A stretch of DNA of 64,000 nucleotides from Micromonospora sp. WMMD961. Its GTDB lineage: Bacteria > Actinomycetota > Actinomycetes > Mycobacteriales > Micromonosporaceae. The DNA is taken from positions 4,809,501-4,873,500 of the forward strand of contig NZ_JARUBJ010000002.1 of assembly GCF_029626145.1 (NCBI RefSeq), given 5' to 3'. Below the pieces are notes generated by a model that had not been told where the DNA came from, did not search any database, and was given only the letters and a program-made list of their open reading frames with translations. Each line of letters starts with the position of its first letter. Position 1 is the first letter of the stretch. Of this stretch, positions 10,201 to 20,069 are shown piece after piece. The position numbers and the translations under genes were made by a program.

Positions 10201-11276
10201 TGGGAACCGTGGCAGCGCACGGGCTGCGCAAGTCCTTCGGCAAGGTCCAGGCCCTGGACGGGGTGACGCTGGACGTGCCGGACGGCTCGTTCTTCGTCGT
10301 GCTCGGGCCCTCCGGGGCGGGCAAGACGACGACCCTGCGGGCCCTCGCCGGCCTGGAGAAGCTCGACGCCGGGTCGGTCCATCTGGACGGGAGGGACGCG
10401 ACCCGCGACTCCCCGGCCGCCCGCGACCTGGCCATGGTCTTCCAGAGCTACGCCCTCTACCCGCGACGCACCGTGTACGAGAACATCGCCTCGCCGCTTC
10501 GGGCACGTCACCGTTCGTCGAGCGAGATCGCCGCCGCCGTCGAGCAGATGTCGAGCCTGCTGCACATCGAACGTCTGCTGCAGCGTCGTCCGGCGCAGTT
10601 GTCGGGCGGTGAGATGCAGCGGGTGGCCCTGGCCCGGGCGCTGGTCCGTAGCCCACGCGCGTTCCTCATGGACGAGCCGCTGACGAACCTCGACCTCAAG
10701 CTCCGGGTCGAGATGCGTACCGAGCTGACCCGCATCCACCGGAGCCTCGGCGCGACCTTCGTCTACGTGACCAACGACCAGGTCGAGGCCCTGTCCATGG
10801 CCGACCAGGTCGCGGTCCTCAAGGAGGGGAAGGTGCAACAGGTCGGAACGCCGACCGAGGTGTACGAGCGTCCCGCGAACCAGTGGGTCGCGGGATTCGT
10901 CGGAAGCCCGCCGATCAGCCTGCTCGCCTGCCGCGCCGAGGGAGATCGTCTGGTCGGTGCGGACGGGTGGACGCTCCCGCGGCCCCGCTGGACCACGGCC
11001 GAGGACGGTCGTGCGCTGCTGCTGGGCCTGCGCGCGGAGGACCTGTCCGTCGAGCAGCGTGGGGACGCGTCGTTGTCCGGGGAGCTCTACGGGCTTGAGC
11101 CGCTCGGTGACCGAACGGTGGTCGACGTCCGAGTGGGGACGGAGCTCCTCAAGGTCAAGGCACGACCGACCGTCACCGGTACGCCGGGCGAGCGGCTCCT
11201 CGTCACTGTCGACCTGGACCGTGCGCACCTGTTCGACGCGGGTACCGGGCTGTCGCTGTCCGAGGCTGGGCGGTAA
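10200..11276 (+). CDS. ABC transporter ATPase 2, with Asn in place of the switch His
   Basis: A 358-residue paralogue of the preceding gene, with Walker A GPSGAGKTT, Q-loop VFQSYALYPRRTVYEN, signature LSGGEMQR and Walker B AFLMDEPLTNLDLK. The H-loop reads VTNDQVEALS, so the catalytic switch histidine is asparagine. This suggests that one of the two composite ATP sites is weak or regulatory in the presumed ATPase 1/2 heterodimer. The TOBE domain is present. The ATG overlaps the preceding stop. After it comes a 108-base gap before the dehydrogenase genes. Confidence 0.9.
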
Positions 11277-11384
11277 CCGCGCCGGGCGGCGACGTCACGA
11301 TGCGCCCGCAGGTGGCCCGAGAAGGCGGTCGGTGGGCGGGGCGTCGTCCTGCCCGTCACCAAGAAGATCGCAGGAGGCGACGCA

Positions 11385-12845
11385 ATGAGTGATCCGATGG
11401 ACGTCCTGGCCCCCGAGCACCGGCGGCTCCGGATCGGCGACGCCTGGCGCGACGCCGCGAGCGGCGCCACCTTCGCCGTCGAGGACCCGGCCACCGGCAA
11501 GACCATCGCCGAGGTGGCGGACGCCGACGTCGTCGACGGGCTCGCCGCTCTGGACGCGGCGAGCAGGGCGATGGCGGAGTGGGCGGCGACCCCGCCGCGG
11601 AAACGGTCGGAGTTGTTGACCGCGACGTACCGGGCACTGACCGAGCGATCCGAGGAGATCGCCCGGCTGATCACGCTCGAGATGGGCAAACCGCTCGCCG
11701 AGGCTCGGGGCGAGGTCGCCTACGGAGCCGAGTTCTTCCGCTGGTTCGCCGAGGAGGCGGTGCGCGTCGAGGGGCGCTACAACACCGCTCCCGCAGGTGG
11801 ATATCGCATCCTCACCGTGCCGAAGCCGGTCGGACCGTGCGTCTTCGTGACGCCCTGGAACTTCCCGTTGGCCATGGGCGCCCGCAAGATCGCTCCTGCG
11901 CTGGCCGCGGGCTGCACGACGATCACCAAGCCGGCAGCCCAGACGCCACTCACGATGCTGTTACTGGCCCGCATCATGGAAGAGGTCGGCGTACCTCCGG
12001 GCGTCGTGAACGTGCTGACCACCAAGCGTTCCGGCACTGTGGTCAGCGCGCTGCTGGCCGACGCCCGGACCCGCAAGCTCTCGTTCACCGGGTCGACCGA
12101 GGTCGGGCGCGTACTGCTGCGACAGGCTGCGGACAACGTCCTGCGTACCTCGATGGAACTGGGCGGGAACGCGGCCTTGATCGTGTGTGCGGACGCCGAC
12201 CTGGACGTCGCGGTCGACGGCGCCATGGTGGCCAAGATGCGCAACATCGGGGAGTCCTGCATCGCGGCCAACCGGATCTACGTCGAGGAGCCGGTGCGCG
12301 AGGAGTTCACGGCGCGCTTCGCCGAGCGGATGGGCGCGCTGTCGGTGGGCCACGGTCTCGACGACGGCGTGGACGTCGGGGCGTTGATCGACGAAGCCTC
12401 GGTCACCACGATCGACGAGCTCGTCGCCGACGCGGTCGACCGCGGCGCCCGGGTTCTGGTGGGCGGCGAGCGTCCGGACGGGCCGGGCCACTTCTACCCG
12501 CCCACGGTCCTCGTCGACGTGCCCGACGATGCGCGGATGCTGGCAACGGAGATCTTCGGTCCGGTGGCGCCGATCATCTCGTTCACGTCCGACGACGAGG
12601 TGCTGGCGAAGGCCAACGACACCGAGCACGGCCTGGTCGGTTACGTCTTCACCCGTGACCTCCAGCGGGCGATCCGGTTCACCGAGGGGCTGGAGACGGG
12701 GATGGTCGGCATCAACCGTGGTCTGATCTCGGACCCGTCAGCGCCGTTCGGAGGCGTGAAGCAGTCCGGGATCGGCAAGGAGGGGTCGCACGAGGGCATC
12801 CTCGAGTACCTCGACGTCACCTACGCGGCGATCGACCTACCGTGA
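11385..12845 (+). CDS. Aldehyde dehydrogenase (succinate-semialdehyde dehydrogenase-like)
   Basis: A 486-residue NAD(P)-dependent aldehyde dehydrogenase of normal length. Visible landmarks are VTPWNFPLAMGARKIAPAL, the SFTGSTEVGR cofactor loop, the general base Glu258 in ELGGNAAL and the catalytic Cys292 in GESCIAANR. The GESC/ANR context resembles the succinate-semialdehyde and related hydroxy-acid semialdehyde branch. A strong AGGAGG lies 8 bases before the ATG. It sits between the importer and an iron-type alcohol dehydrogenase. The likely path is that an imported alcohol or polyol fragment is oxidised to an aldehyde by the next gene and to an acid by this one; the exact substrate is not shown. 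Confidence 0.9.
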   Translation: MSDPMDVLAPEHRRLRIGDAWRDAASGATFAVEDPATGKTIAEVADADVVDGLAALDAASRAMAEWAATPPRKRSELLTATYRALTERSEEIARLITLEMGKPLAEARGEVAYGAEFFRWFAEEAVRVEGRYNTAPAGGYRILTVPKPVGPCVFVTPWNFPLAMGARKIAPALAAGCTTITKPAAQTPLTMLLLARIMEEVGVPPGVVNVLTTKRSGTVVSALLADARTRKLSFTGSTEVGRVLLRQAADNVLRTSMELGGNAALIVCADADLDVAVDGAMVAKMRNIGESCIAANRIYVEEPVREEFTARFAERMGALSVGHGLDDGVDVGALIDEASVTTIDELVADAVDRGARVLVGGERPDGPGHFYPPTVLVDVPDDARMLATEIFGPVAPIISFTSDDEVLAKANDTEHGLVGYVFTRDLQRAIRFTEGLETGMVGINRGLISDPSAPFGGVKQSGIGKEGSHEGILEYLDVTYAAIDLP

Positions 12846-12909
12846 CCGGCCTGCTGCTCCGGACGCTCACCCAGCACACCCCCGCCGACGTTCCGAAAGA
12901 GGCACTGAC

Positions 12910-14163
12910 ATGCTTGAGACCGTCCGCGGACCGCGCCAGCTGATAGTGGGCGAAGGGGTCGCGCAGAACATCCCACGAGTGGTGGCCGAGAGTGGCTCGC
13001 GAGTCCTCATCGTGACCGACCAGGTCCTTCTGGGGCAGCCCGGCGTGGCGGAGATCGTGGCCGCCGTGCGGGAGAAGGTCGCTGTCGTCGAGGTGTTCTC
13101 CGACGCGACTCCAGACGTGCCACTCGCCGACGTAGCCCTGGCCGTCTCGGCCGCCGCCGAGGTGGACGCCGACGTGATCCTCGCCATCGGGGGCGGCACG
13201 GTGATCGACCTCGCCAAAATCGTCGGCGTCATCCGGCGCCACGGTGGTACGCCGCGCGACTTCTATGGCGAGTCGAAGGTGCCGGGGCCGACGATTCCTC
13301 TCGTCGCCGTCCCGACGACGTCGGGCACCGGCTCCGAGCTCACCCCCGTCTCGGTGTTGACCGACCCGGACCGCGAGCTGAAGGTGGGGGTTTCCAGCGT
13401 CCACATCGTGCCCGACTTCGCCATCGTCGACCCGGAACTCACCTACACCTGCCCTGCGACCGTCACCGCCCACTCCGGCATCGACGCGTTCTGTCACGCG
13501 GTGGAGAGCTACACCGCGCGACCCCGGGCCCACGGACCGCGCGACCCGGTGGAGCAGGTGTTCCTCGGCCGCAACGCGATCACCGATCACTACGCGCTCC
13601 TGGCCGCGGAGCGGATCGCCCGGAGCTTGCGTCGTGCGGTCAGAGACGGAGGCGACACGGAAGCGCGCGCGGACATGTCCTACGGGTCCATGCTCGCCGG
13701 GCTCGCTTTTTCCCACGCGGGCAACGCGGCCCCGCACGCTCTCCAGTACCCCATCGGCGCAGCCACGCACACGCCGCACGGCCTGGGCGTCGGGCTGCTC
13801 CTGCCCTACGCGCTGGACGCGGCCAGGGATGCCATCGGCGACCGGTTGGCCATCCTCGCCGGGGTGTGCGGGCTCGACGTGACCGACGCCTCGGATGCCG
13901 AGGCCGCAGATGCGTTCCTCACCTGGCTCGACGGGCTCCTCGCCGACATCGGCATCCCTCCCACCCTGGCGGACATCGGCGTGGCCCGCGCCGACCTCCC
14001 CCGCTTCGCTGAGATGGCCAGTGGCGTCACCCGCCTGATCCAGAACCATCCGGGCCCGACCGACACCGCCAGCCTGACCGCGATCCTCGAAGCGGCCTGG
14101 ACCGGCGACCGGACCCGACACGTCCTGACTCCGAGCGGAGACAGTGGACGGCCTTCCAGATGA
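12910..14163 (+). CDS. Iron-containing alcohol dehydrogenase
   Basis: A 417-residue group-III alcohol dehydrogenase. The N-terminal half has the cofactor motif IGGGTVIDLAK and the typical VAVPTTSGTGSE segment. The C-terminal half has the metal-binding helices: GIDAFCHAVESY, NAAPHALQYPIG and THTPHGLGVGLLLP provide the Asp and His ligands. The family oxidises or reduces primary alcohols, diols and hydroxy acids with NAD(P). It follows the aldehyde dehydrogenase by 64 bases on the same strand, so the importer, aldehyde dehydrogenase and alcohol dehydrogenase form a likely catabolic operon. Its 3' end is 35 bases from the convergent PTS operon. Confidence 0.9.
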   Translation: MLETVRGPRQLIVGEGVAQNIPRVVAESGSRVLIVTDQVLLGQPGVAEIVAAVREKVAVVEVFSDATPDVPLADVALAVSAAAEVDADVILAIGGGTVIDLAKIVGVIRRHGGTPRDFYGESKVPGPTIPLVAVPTTSGTGSELTPVSVLTDPDRELKVGVSSVHIVPDFAIVDPELTYTCPATVTAHSGIDAFCHAVESYTARPRAHGPRDPVEQVFLGRNAITDHYALLAAERIARSLRRAVRDGGDTEARADMSYGSMLAGLAFSHAGNAAPHALQYPIGAATHTPHGLGVGLLLPYALDAARDAIGDRLAILAGVCGLDVTDASDAEAADAFLTWLDGLLADIGIPPTLADIGVARADLPRFAEMASGVTRLIQNHPGPTDTASLTAILEAAWTGDRTRHVLTPSGDSGRPSR

Positions 14164-14198
14164 CGACGAGACCCCTGCCCCAGCGTCGGAATGCTCGG

Positions 14199-15872
14199 CT
14201 ACGCCATCGCGCCCGACGTCGCAACCGTCCTCGGGTCACTCACAGCGGCCGCCGCCGCCCGGGCTGCCTCCGGGTCGGGGGCGGCCAGGGCTGCCTCGGC
14301 GATCTGGCGGCACTCGTCCAGGGTGTGCGCGGCCAGGGACTCGCGCACCGCCGGGATGCTTCGGGGCGCCATGGACAGGCTGGTAATGCCAAGGCCTGCC
14401 AGCACCAGGGCGAAGGCGGGATCCGCCGCGGACTCTCCACACACGCCGACTGGCTTGCCCGCCTCGGCGCCGGCTGCCGCGCAGGAGGCCAGGAGCGCGA
14501 TCAGCGCGGGCTGCCACGGGTCGAGCAGGTCAGCGAGGTCGCCGCACATCCGGTCAGCGGCGAACGTGTACTGGCTGAGGTCGTTGGTGCCGACGCTGAG
14601 GAAGTCCACGTGGCGCAGCACCTGGCCGGCGCGCAGGGCAGCGGCCGGCACCTCGATCATCACGCCGGCCGTCGGCAGGCCGTACTCGCGGCAGGACTCG
14701 GTGAACGCGGCCGCCTCCGCGGCGGTGGCGACCATCGGTGCCATCACCCACACGTCGGCGTCCGTCGCCGCGGCCGCCGCCGCGACCGCAGCCAACTGCG
14801 TGCTGAGCACCGACGGCGTCTGCCGCGCGATCCGAAGGCCGCGGACACCCAGCGCGGGGTTGGGTTCCTCGGCCAGACGCAGGAACGGCAGCGGTTTGTC
14901 GGCTCCGGCATCGAGCGTACGCACGACGACCTTGCGGCCGGGCAACGCGGCGAAGACGTCGCTATACGCGGCGACCTGTTCTTCGTGCGACGGCGGGTCG
15001 CTGCGGTCGAGGTAGAGCAGCTCGGTGCGGAACAAACCGACGCCTTCAACCTCGCCGGTGAGGTCGCGCGCGGAGCCGATGTTGGCCAGGAGCGCGACGG
15101 GATGGCCGTCCCTGGTCCGCCCGGGGCCTTGGGAGCGGGCGCGGCGTTCGATCTCCGCGAGCCGGTCCGCGTTGACGGTGGTCACTGTATCGGCGGAGAC
15201 GCCGGCCACCACGACGCCGCTCGCGCCGTCGAGACTGGCCAGCGCGCCGTCGGTGAGGTCCAGGATGCCCGCACAGCGGACCACGGCCGGGATACCGAGG
15301 GTCCGGGCCAGGATCGCGGTGTGGCTGGTCGGCCCGCCCTCGGCCGTGACCAGACCCAGGACCAGGCCCGGTTCGAGACCGGCGGTGTCGGCGGGCGCCA
15401 GGTCGCGGGCGATGAGCAGGTACGGATGACCGGGGTTCGGCACGCCCGGCATCGGCATCCCCAGACACGCCGCGACGAGGCGGTCCCGCAGGTCGTCGAG
15501 ATCACTGACCCGCTCGGCGAGGTACCCGCCAGCGGCTTCGAAGGCGGCCCGGTGTTCGGCGAGCACGTCGGTGATCGCGTGCGGCGCGTCCGCACCGCCG
15601 TCGATGGCTATCTCGGCCGCGTCGACGAGCGTCTCGTCCTGCGCCATCATGACCTGCGCGCGTAGGACCTCGGCGGCGGTCGCGTCCAGGGCGGATTCGG
15701 CGCGACGGGTCAGGTCGGCGGCCACGGCGAGGACCGCGGCCCGCACGGCCGTCTTCTCGGCTTCGGGGTCGACGGTCTCCATCGACGGCGGCAGGGCGGG
15801 AGGCGGAGCCAGCCGGTAGACCGGCCCCGCCGCACCACCGGGGCTGGCTCCGATCCCCCGAAATTCACGCAT
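14199..15872 (-). CDS. ptsI: PTS enzyme I (phosphoenolpyruvate-protein phosphotransferase)
   Basis: A 557-residue enzyme I. It takes phosphate from PEP on His184 in GGPTSHTAIL and passes it to HPr. The C-terminal PEP-binding half has LFRTELLYLDR, GTNDLSQYTFAADR and the active Cys in VCGESAADP. I place the start at ATG 15872 (protein begins MREFRG): it overlaps the HPr stop by 8 bases, and an in-frame upstream ATG would add six residues of no family value. It is the last gene of a minus-strand polyol PTS operon, so this operon carries its own general PTS protein rather than relying on a housekeeping copy elsewhere. Confidence 0.95.
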   Translation of the reverse strand: MREFRGIGASPGGAAGPVYRLAPPPALPPSMETVDPEAEKTAVRAAVLAVAADLTRRAESALDATAAEVLRAQVMMAQDETLVDAAEIAIDGGADAPHAITDVLAEHRAAFEAAGGYLAERVSDLDDLRDRLVAACLGMPMPGVPNPGHPYLLIARDLAPADTAGLEPGLVLGLVTAEGGPTSHTAILARTLGIPAVVRCAGILDLTDGALASLDGASGVVVAGVSADTVTTVNADRLAEIERRARSQGPGRTRDGHPVALLANIGSARDLTGEVEGVGLFRTELLYLDRSDPPSHEEQVAAYSDVFAALPGRKVVVRTLDAGADKPLPFLRLAEEPNPALGVRGLRIARQTPSVLSTQLAAVAAAAAATDADVWVMAPMVATAAEAAAFTESCREYGLPTAGVMIEVPAAALRAGQVLRHVDFLSVGTNDLSQYTFAADRMCGDLADLLDPWQPALIALLASCAAAGAEAGKPVGVCGESAADPAFALVLAGLGITSLSMAPRSIPAVRESLAAHTLDECRQIAEAALAAPDPEAARAAAAAVSDPRTVATSGAMA

Positions 15873-16140
15873 CGGCGGCGTCCAGATCACGTTCGAGGAG
15901 GTCGGCCAGGGTGTCGACGGCAGCCTGGGCGCCGTCGCCGTCGGCCTCCAGGGTGACCTCGGTTCCTTTCTTGGCGCCGAGCGACAGTACGGCGAGCATG
16001 CTGCGGGCCGGCACGGGTTTCTTGTCGCCGGTGCGGATGGTCACCAGCACCGGCTGATTCGCCGCTTCGGCGACGAACAGCGCCGCCGGGCGGGCGTGCA
16101 GCCCGCTGGCGGAGCCGACGAGGACTGTTCTGGTGGGCAT
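15865..16140 (-). CDS. ptsH: PTS phosphocarrier protein HPr
   Basis: A 91-residue HPr, close to the usual length. The phosphorylation site is His15 in SGLHARPA. The second conserved region contains Ser47 in PARSMLAVLSLGAKKG, matching the regulatory serine of Gram-positive HPr, although HPr kinase is usually absent from actinomycetes. It overlaps enzyme I by 8 bases and follows the dehydrogenase by 9 bases. Confidence 0.95.
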   Translation of the reverse strand: MPTRTVLVGSASGLHARPAALFVAEAANQPVLVTIRTGDKKPVPARSMLAVLSLGAKKGTEVTLEADGDGAQAAVDTLADLLERDLDAADA

Positions 16141-16149
16141 CGGACCCTC

Positions 16150-17190
16150 CTAGGGCTCGATCGTCACCTTGATCGCTTCGCCGCGCGCCACGATGCCGAA
16201 GGCGTCGAGGGCTCGGTCGAGCGGCAGGCGGTGGGTGATGAGGTCGGCGACCGGCACGGAGCCGTTGGCGATGAGTCGCAGCGCTTCCTTGTTGTGCTCC
16301 GGGCTGGAGCCGTTGGCACCGACGATGGTCAGTTCGCGGTAGTGCACCAGGTTGGAGTCCAGGGGGATGACCGGCTTGTCCTTCGGCAGGCCGCCGAAGA
16401 AACTGATCCGGCCCTGCCGCGCGGTCATCTGTACCGCCTGCTCCTGGGCGGCGCCGGCGGCCGTGGCGGTGATGACGACGTCGGCACCCCGGCCCTCGGT
16501 GAGCTTGAGCACCGCGTCGACGACGTCGGTCTCGGCGCCGCAGATCGCCGCGTCCGGCTGCACCAGGTTGGCCGCCAGGTCGAGGCGGTCGCGGTTGAGG
16601 TCGACGAGGAACACCCGGGCCGCGCCGCGCGAGCGGGCCAGGCGGACATGCAGGCAGCCGATCGGCCCGGAGCCCACGACGACCACGTCGTCACCCTCGC
16701 CCACACCGGCGAGGTTCTGCCCGTTGAGGACGCAGGCGAGGGGCTCGGCGACGGACGCCTCGGCGAAGCTGAGTCCCTCGGGGATCCGGTTGAGCCCGTC
16801 GACGGCGAGGACGTTGTGCGGCACGACCGCGTATTCGGCGAACCCGCCGTCGAAGTGGTAACCCATCGACACCTGGTTGGGGCACACGGTCATCCGGCCG
16901 CGCCGGCACTCGGCGCACTCACCGCACGGGATGGCGGCGATGACCTGGACCCGGTCCCCCGGCCGCCAGCCCGTCACGTCACCACCGACTTCGATGATCT
17001 CGCCGGCGATCTCGTGGCCCATGACGCGCGGCGGGGCGATGTGGTGGTGGCCGAAGCGGGAGATCTTCACGTCGGTGCCGCAGGTGGAGCACGCGCGGAC
17101 GCGGATCTTCACCTCGGCGGGGCCCGGTGCGGGCTCGGACGCGTCCTCGATTCGGACGTCACCGGGTGCGTGGAATCGAACAACCTTCAC
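16150..17190 (-). CDS. Zinc-dependent medium-chain dehydrogenase (polyol-phosphate type)
   Basis: A 346-residue MDR-family dehydrogenase. The catalytic zinc region is CSTCGTDVKISRFGHH with GHEIAGE; the structural zinc is held by the four-cysteine lobe CGECAECRRGRMTVC; the cofactor fold is VVVVGSGPIGCLHVRLA. The family includes sorbitol, threonine and galactitol-1-phosphate dehydrogenases. In a PTS operon it most likely oxidises the incoming polyol phosphate to a ketose phosphate, which the PfkB kinase of the same operon then phosphorylates. Its start overlaps the EIIA stop by four bases. Confidence 0.9.
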   Translation of the reverse strand: MKVVRFHAPGDVRIEDASEPAPGPAEVKIRVRACSTCGTDVKISRFGHHHIAPPRVMGHEIAGEIIEVGGDVTGWRPGDRVQVIAAIPCGECAECRRGRMTVCPNQVSMGYHFDGGFAEYAVVPHNVLAVDGLNRIPEGLSFAEASVAEPLACVLNGQNLAGVGEGDDVVVVGSGPIGCLHVRLARSRGAARVFLVDLNRDRLDLAANLVQPDAAICGAETDVVDAVLKLTEGRGADVVITATAAGAAQEQAVQMTARQGRISFFGGLPKDKPVIPLDSNLVHYRELTIVGANGSSPEHNKEALRLIANGSVPVADLITHRLPLDRALDAFGIVARGEAIKVTIEP

Positions 17191-17621
17191 GAGGGCTTCC
17201 CTTCGAGGATAGTGATCACGTCATCCGCGCTCGTCGACTCTCGTAGCCGCTGCGCCTGCGCCGGGTCCATCAGCACCGTGGCGAGCTGGGCAAGGATGTC
17301 CACGTGCCCGTCGCCGGCCGCCGCGATGGCGACGCAGACCCGCACGTCGAAGCCGCCCCAGTCGACGCCGTCCGGGAAGCGCAGCACCGCGAGGGCGTCA
17401 CGCTGGACCGACTCCTTGCTGTCCAGCGTGCCGTGCGGGATGGCGACGCCCTCCCCGATGTACGTGGAGACGCTCTGCTCGCGGGCGAGCATCGCGTCCA
17501 CGTACGCCGGGGCGACCGCGCCGACCTCGACGAGTACCGCGCCGCAGCGGCCGATCGCCTCGTCCCGCGATCCGGCCCGCTCGTCGAGCCGGATCGCGTC
17601 ACGGGCCAGCAGCTCAGCCAC
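17187..17621 (-). CDS. PTS EIIA component, mannitol/fructose type
   Basis: A 144-residue single-domain EIIA. The phosphorylated histidine lies in GEGVAIPHGTLDS, the signature of the mannitol/fructose IIA family (PTS_EIIA_2). It receives phosphate from HPr and passes it to the separate EIIB. Its start overlaps the EIIB stop by eight bases and its end overlaps the dehydrogenase start, so the genes are translationally coupled. Confidence 0.9.
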   Translation of the reverse strand: MAELLARDAIRLDERAGSRDEAIGRCGAVLVEVGAVAPAYVDAMLAREQSVSTYIGEGVAIPHGTLDSKESVQRDALAVLRFPDGVDWGGFDVRVCVAIAAAGDGHVDILAQLATVLMDPAQAQRLRESTSADDVITILEGKPS

Positions 17622-17922
17622 TCAGCTCACCGCCACGCTGCACCGCGTTCACGACCCTGGTGACGGCCGGGTCGCCGATGAACACCTGGATCGGCACGAT
17701 CACTGTGTCGGGCGCGCTGACCCGCGCCCGCGCGGCGAGCCCCTGGTGGCAGATGACCACGTCTGCGTCCGCCGGAATGGAATTGACCGGGGTGTGCTCG
17801 ACGGTGACCGCGTTCTTCGCCAGTTGCCGCCGAAGTTGGCTGGCCAGCATCACGCTGCTGCCCATGCCGGCGTCGCAGGCGACGACGACCTTCTTGATCT
17901 CGGTGCCGTTGATGGTGGACAT
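17614..17922 (-). CDS. PTS EIIB component, mannitol type
   Basis: A 102-residue EIIB domain made as a separate protein. The phosphocysteine is Cys16 in VVACDAGMGSS, the P-loop typical of mannitol-type EIIB. It carries phosphate from EIIA to the sugar in EIIC. The EIIC stop is four bases upstream of its start. In enteric MtlA the C, B and A domains are one chain; here they are three genes. Confidence 0.9.
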   Translation of the reverse strand: MSTINGTEIKKVVVACDAGMGSSVMLASQLRRQLAKNAVTVEHTPVNSIPADADVVICHQGLAARARVSAPDTVIVPIQVFIGDPAVTRVVNAVQRGGELSG

Positions 17923-17926
17923 GTGT

Positions 17927-19087
17927 TCAGACCTCCTGCTTCGCCGACTTGTCGAGGGTCTCGTCGGGATCGACAGTCTTTTCCTGCTCTGGGCTGACAG
18001 CCGCCTCCTCGTCAGGGCCGACAGCGTCCGCGGCGGGCTCGCCGCGCCCGAAGCCGAGCAGGGCGGAGGCGACCGCGAAGGTGACGGCGGCGGCGATCAC
18101 GACGCCGAGGATGACCCCGAAGTGGCCGCCCTTGGGGGTGACCGCGAGGTAGGCGAAGATGCTGCCCGGCGAGGGGGTGGCGACCAGGCCCGCACCCGTG
18201 ATCACGAAGGTGCCGACGCCGGCCGCACCCCCGGCGATCATGGCGAGGATCAGCTTCGGCTTCATCAGCACGTACGGGAAGTAGATCTCGTGGATGCCGC
18301 CGAGGAACTGCACGATGATCGCCGCCGGGGCGCTGGGGCGCAGCGCGCGGGGGCCGAAGATCATGAAGGCGAGCAGCAGACCCAGGCCGGGGCCGGGATT
18401 CGACTCGATCATGAAAAGGACCGACTTGCCCTTGTCGGCCGCCTCGGCGATGCCCAGCGGGCCGAACACGCCGTGGTTGATGGCGTTGTTGAGGAAGAGC
18501 ACCTTGGCGGGTTCGACGAGCACCGAGGTCAGCGGCAGCAGGTCCTTGCCGACGAGCCAGTCGACGCCCGACCCGGCCTGCTTGGTGAGCCATTCGACCA
18601 CCGGGCCGATGCCGTAGACACCGCCGACGGCCATCGCGCCGCCGATGATGCCGGCGCTGAAGTTGTCGACCAGCATCTCGAACCCGGGACGGATCTTGTC
18701 TTCGACCAGGCCGTCGAAGAGCTTGAGGACGTAGGCCGTGAGCGGCCCAATGATCATCGCACCGAGGATCATTGGCACGTCCGCGCCGACGACGAGGCCC
18801 ATGGTCGCCACCGCGCCCACGACGGCGCCGCGCTGGCCGTGGACCAGCCGGCCGCCGGTGTAGCCGATGAGCACCGGCAGCAGGATGCTGATCATCGGGC
18901 CGACCAGTTCGGCCAGGGTCGCGTTGGGAATCCAGCCGGTCGGGATGAACAGTGCGGTGATCAGGCCCCAGGCGATGAACGCGCCGATGTTGGGCATGAC
19001 CATCGCGGCCAGGTAGCCGCCGAGGCGTTGCACAGTGGCTCTCAGGCCCTGGCCCTGAACCTCTGGTGTGTAGGAAGAGGAGGTCAC
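17927..19087 (-). CDS. PTS EIIC component, mannitol type
   Basis: A 386-residue membrane permease with many hydrophobic segments from residue 25 (LAAMVMPNIGAFIAWGLITAL) to about 345, ending in an acidic, hydrophilic tail. The family motifs NNAINHGVFGPLG and GGIHEIYFPYVLMKPK are present; the GIHEIYFPY loop is the substrate-binding signature of mannitol-type EIIC. Transport is coupled to phosphorylation by the EIIB made from the next gene. Substrate could be mannitol or another hexitol/pentitol. Confidence 0.92.
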   Translation of the reverse strand: MTSSSYTPEVQGQGLRATVQRLGGYLAAMVMPNIGAFIAWGLITALFIPTGWIPNATLAELVGPMISILLPVLIGYTGGRLVHGQRGAVVGAVATMGLVVGADVPMILGAMIIGPLTAYVLKLFDGLVEDKIRPGFEMLVDNFSAGIIGGAMAVGGVYGIGPVVEWLTKQAGSGVDWLVGKDLLPLTSVLVEPAKVLFLNNAINHGVFGPLGIAEAADKGKSVLFMIESNPGPGLGLLLAFMIFGPRALRPSAPAAIIVQFLGGIHEIYFPYVLMKPKLILAMIAGGAAGVGTFVITGAGLVATPSPGSIFAYLAVTPKGGHFGVILGVVIAAAVTFAVASALLGFGRGEPAADAVGPDEEAAVSPEQEKTVDPDETLDKSAKQEV

Positions 19088-19147
19088 GGGGGTATCTCCT
19101 TCATCGAGGGGCGGTCCGGACGGCCGCGGGGGTAGTGGCTCGTCCGG

Positions 19148-20056
19148 CTAGGGGTGGATGGTGACGTCGTGGCGGAACAGGTCCGCCGGGCCGGGCATCC
19201 GGCTGCCGGGCAGGCTCACCGCGGCGGCACCCCAGGCCAGGCCCTCGGCGAGCGCGCCGGCACCCCGCGCTCCCGCGGCGAGAAACCCGGCGAGCAGCGC
19301 ATCGCCGGCTCCGACGGTGCTACGGGGCCGCGCGACCGGGCAGGTGCCGGTGCGGACCCCTTCGGCGTCGACCAGGACAGCGCCGTCGGCGCCGAGGCTG
19401 GCAACGACAGTGCCGGCTCCCCACGCCCGCAGGCACTGAGCGGCATCGACCACATCGCCGAGGTCCTTCAGCGGGGTGCCGACCACTTCGGCCAGTTCGT
19501 CGCGGTTGGGCTTGAGGAGGGTCGCCCCGGCAAGGGCGGCCTCGCGCAGAGCAGGGCCGCTGGTATCGACGGCGACCCTGACGCCGGCGGCGCGCAGCTT
19601 CCGGCACAACTGGGCGTAGGCGTCGGCCGGCAGACCGGGCGGGACGCTGCCGCACAGCACGACCCAGTCGGCACCGCTGGCACGGGCGAGCACACTGTCG
19701 ATCACCTCGTCGAACTCGGCGCGGCACAGGGTCGGGCCAGGCTCGTTGATCTTGGTGACCGTGCCGTCGGGCTCGGCCAGGGTGATGTTGGAACGGGTCC
19801 TTCCGGAGATCGACACGGCGAGGACCTCCACACCCTCCGCCTTGAGCAGGCGGATGAGCTGGCTGCCCTCGTCACCGCCGGACGGCAACACCGCTACCGA
19901 CGGCACGCCGTTGGCCAGCAGGGCACGGGATACGTTGACGCCCTTGCCACCGGGGTCGAGGTGGGCCGTGGCAGCCCGGATGACCTCGCCCCGGGTGAGC
20001 GAGTCGACCTCCACGGCCCGGTCGAGGCTGGGGTTGAGGGTAACGGTGACGATCAT
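19148..20056 (-). CDS. PfkB-family sugar-phosphate kinase (1-phosphofructokinase/tagatose-6-phosphate kinase type)
   Basis: A 302-residue PfkB kinase. Start chosen at ATG 20056 (MIVTVTLNPSLDRAVE), the exact N-terminus of the FruK/LacC branch; a 34-residue upstream extension overlaps the regulator gene and is not family-like. The motifs are LDPGGKGVNVSRAL for substrate and STVGAGDALLAGFLAA for ATP and the catalytic Asp. In this operon it should phosphorylate the ketose phosphate made by the dehydrogenase, giving a bisphosphate for aldolase. No aldolase is present in the window. Confidence 0.9.
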   Translation of the reverse strand: MIVTVTLNPSLDRAVEVDSLTRGEVIRAATAHLDPGGKGVNVSRALLANGVPSVAVLPSGGDEGSQLIRLLKAEGVEVLAVSISGRTRSNITLAEPDGTVTKINEPGPTLCRAEFDEVIDSVLARASGADWVVLCGSVPPGLPADAYAQLCRKLRAAGVRVAVDTSGPALREAALAGATLLKPNRDELAEVVGTPLKDLGDVVDAAQCLRAWGAGTVVASLGADGAVLVDAEGVRTGTCPVARPRSTVGAGDALLAGFLAAGARGAGALAEGLAWGAAAVSLPGSRMPGPADLFRHDVTIHP

Positions 20057-20069
20057 GCTCGGCCCGCTC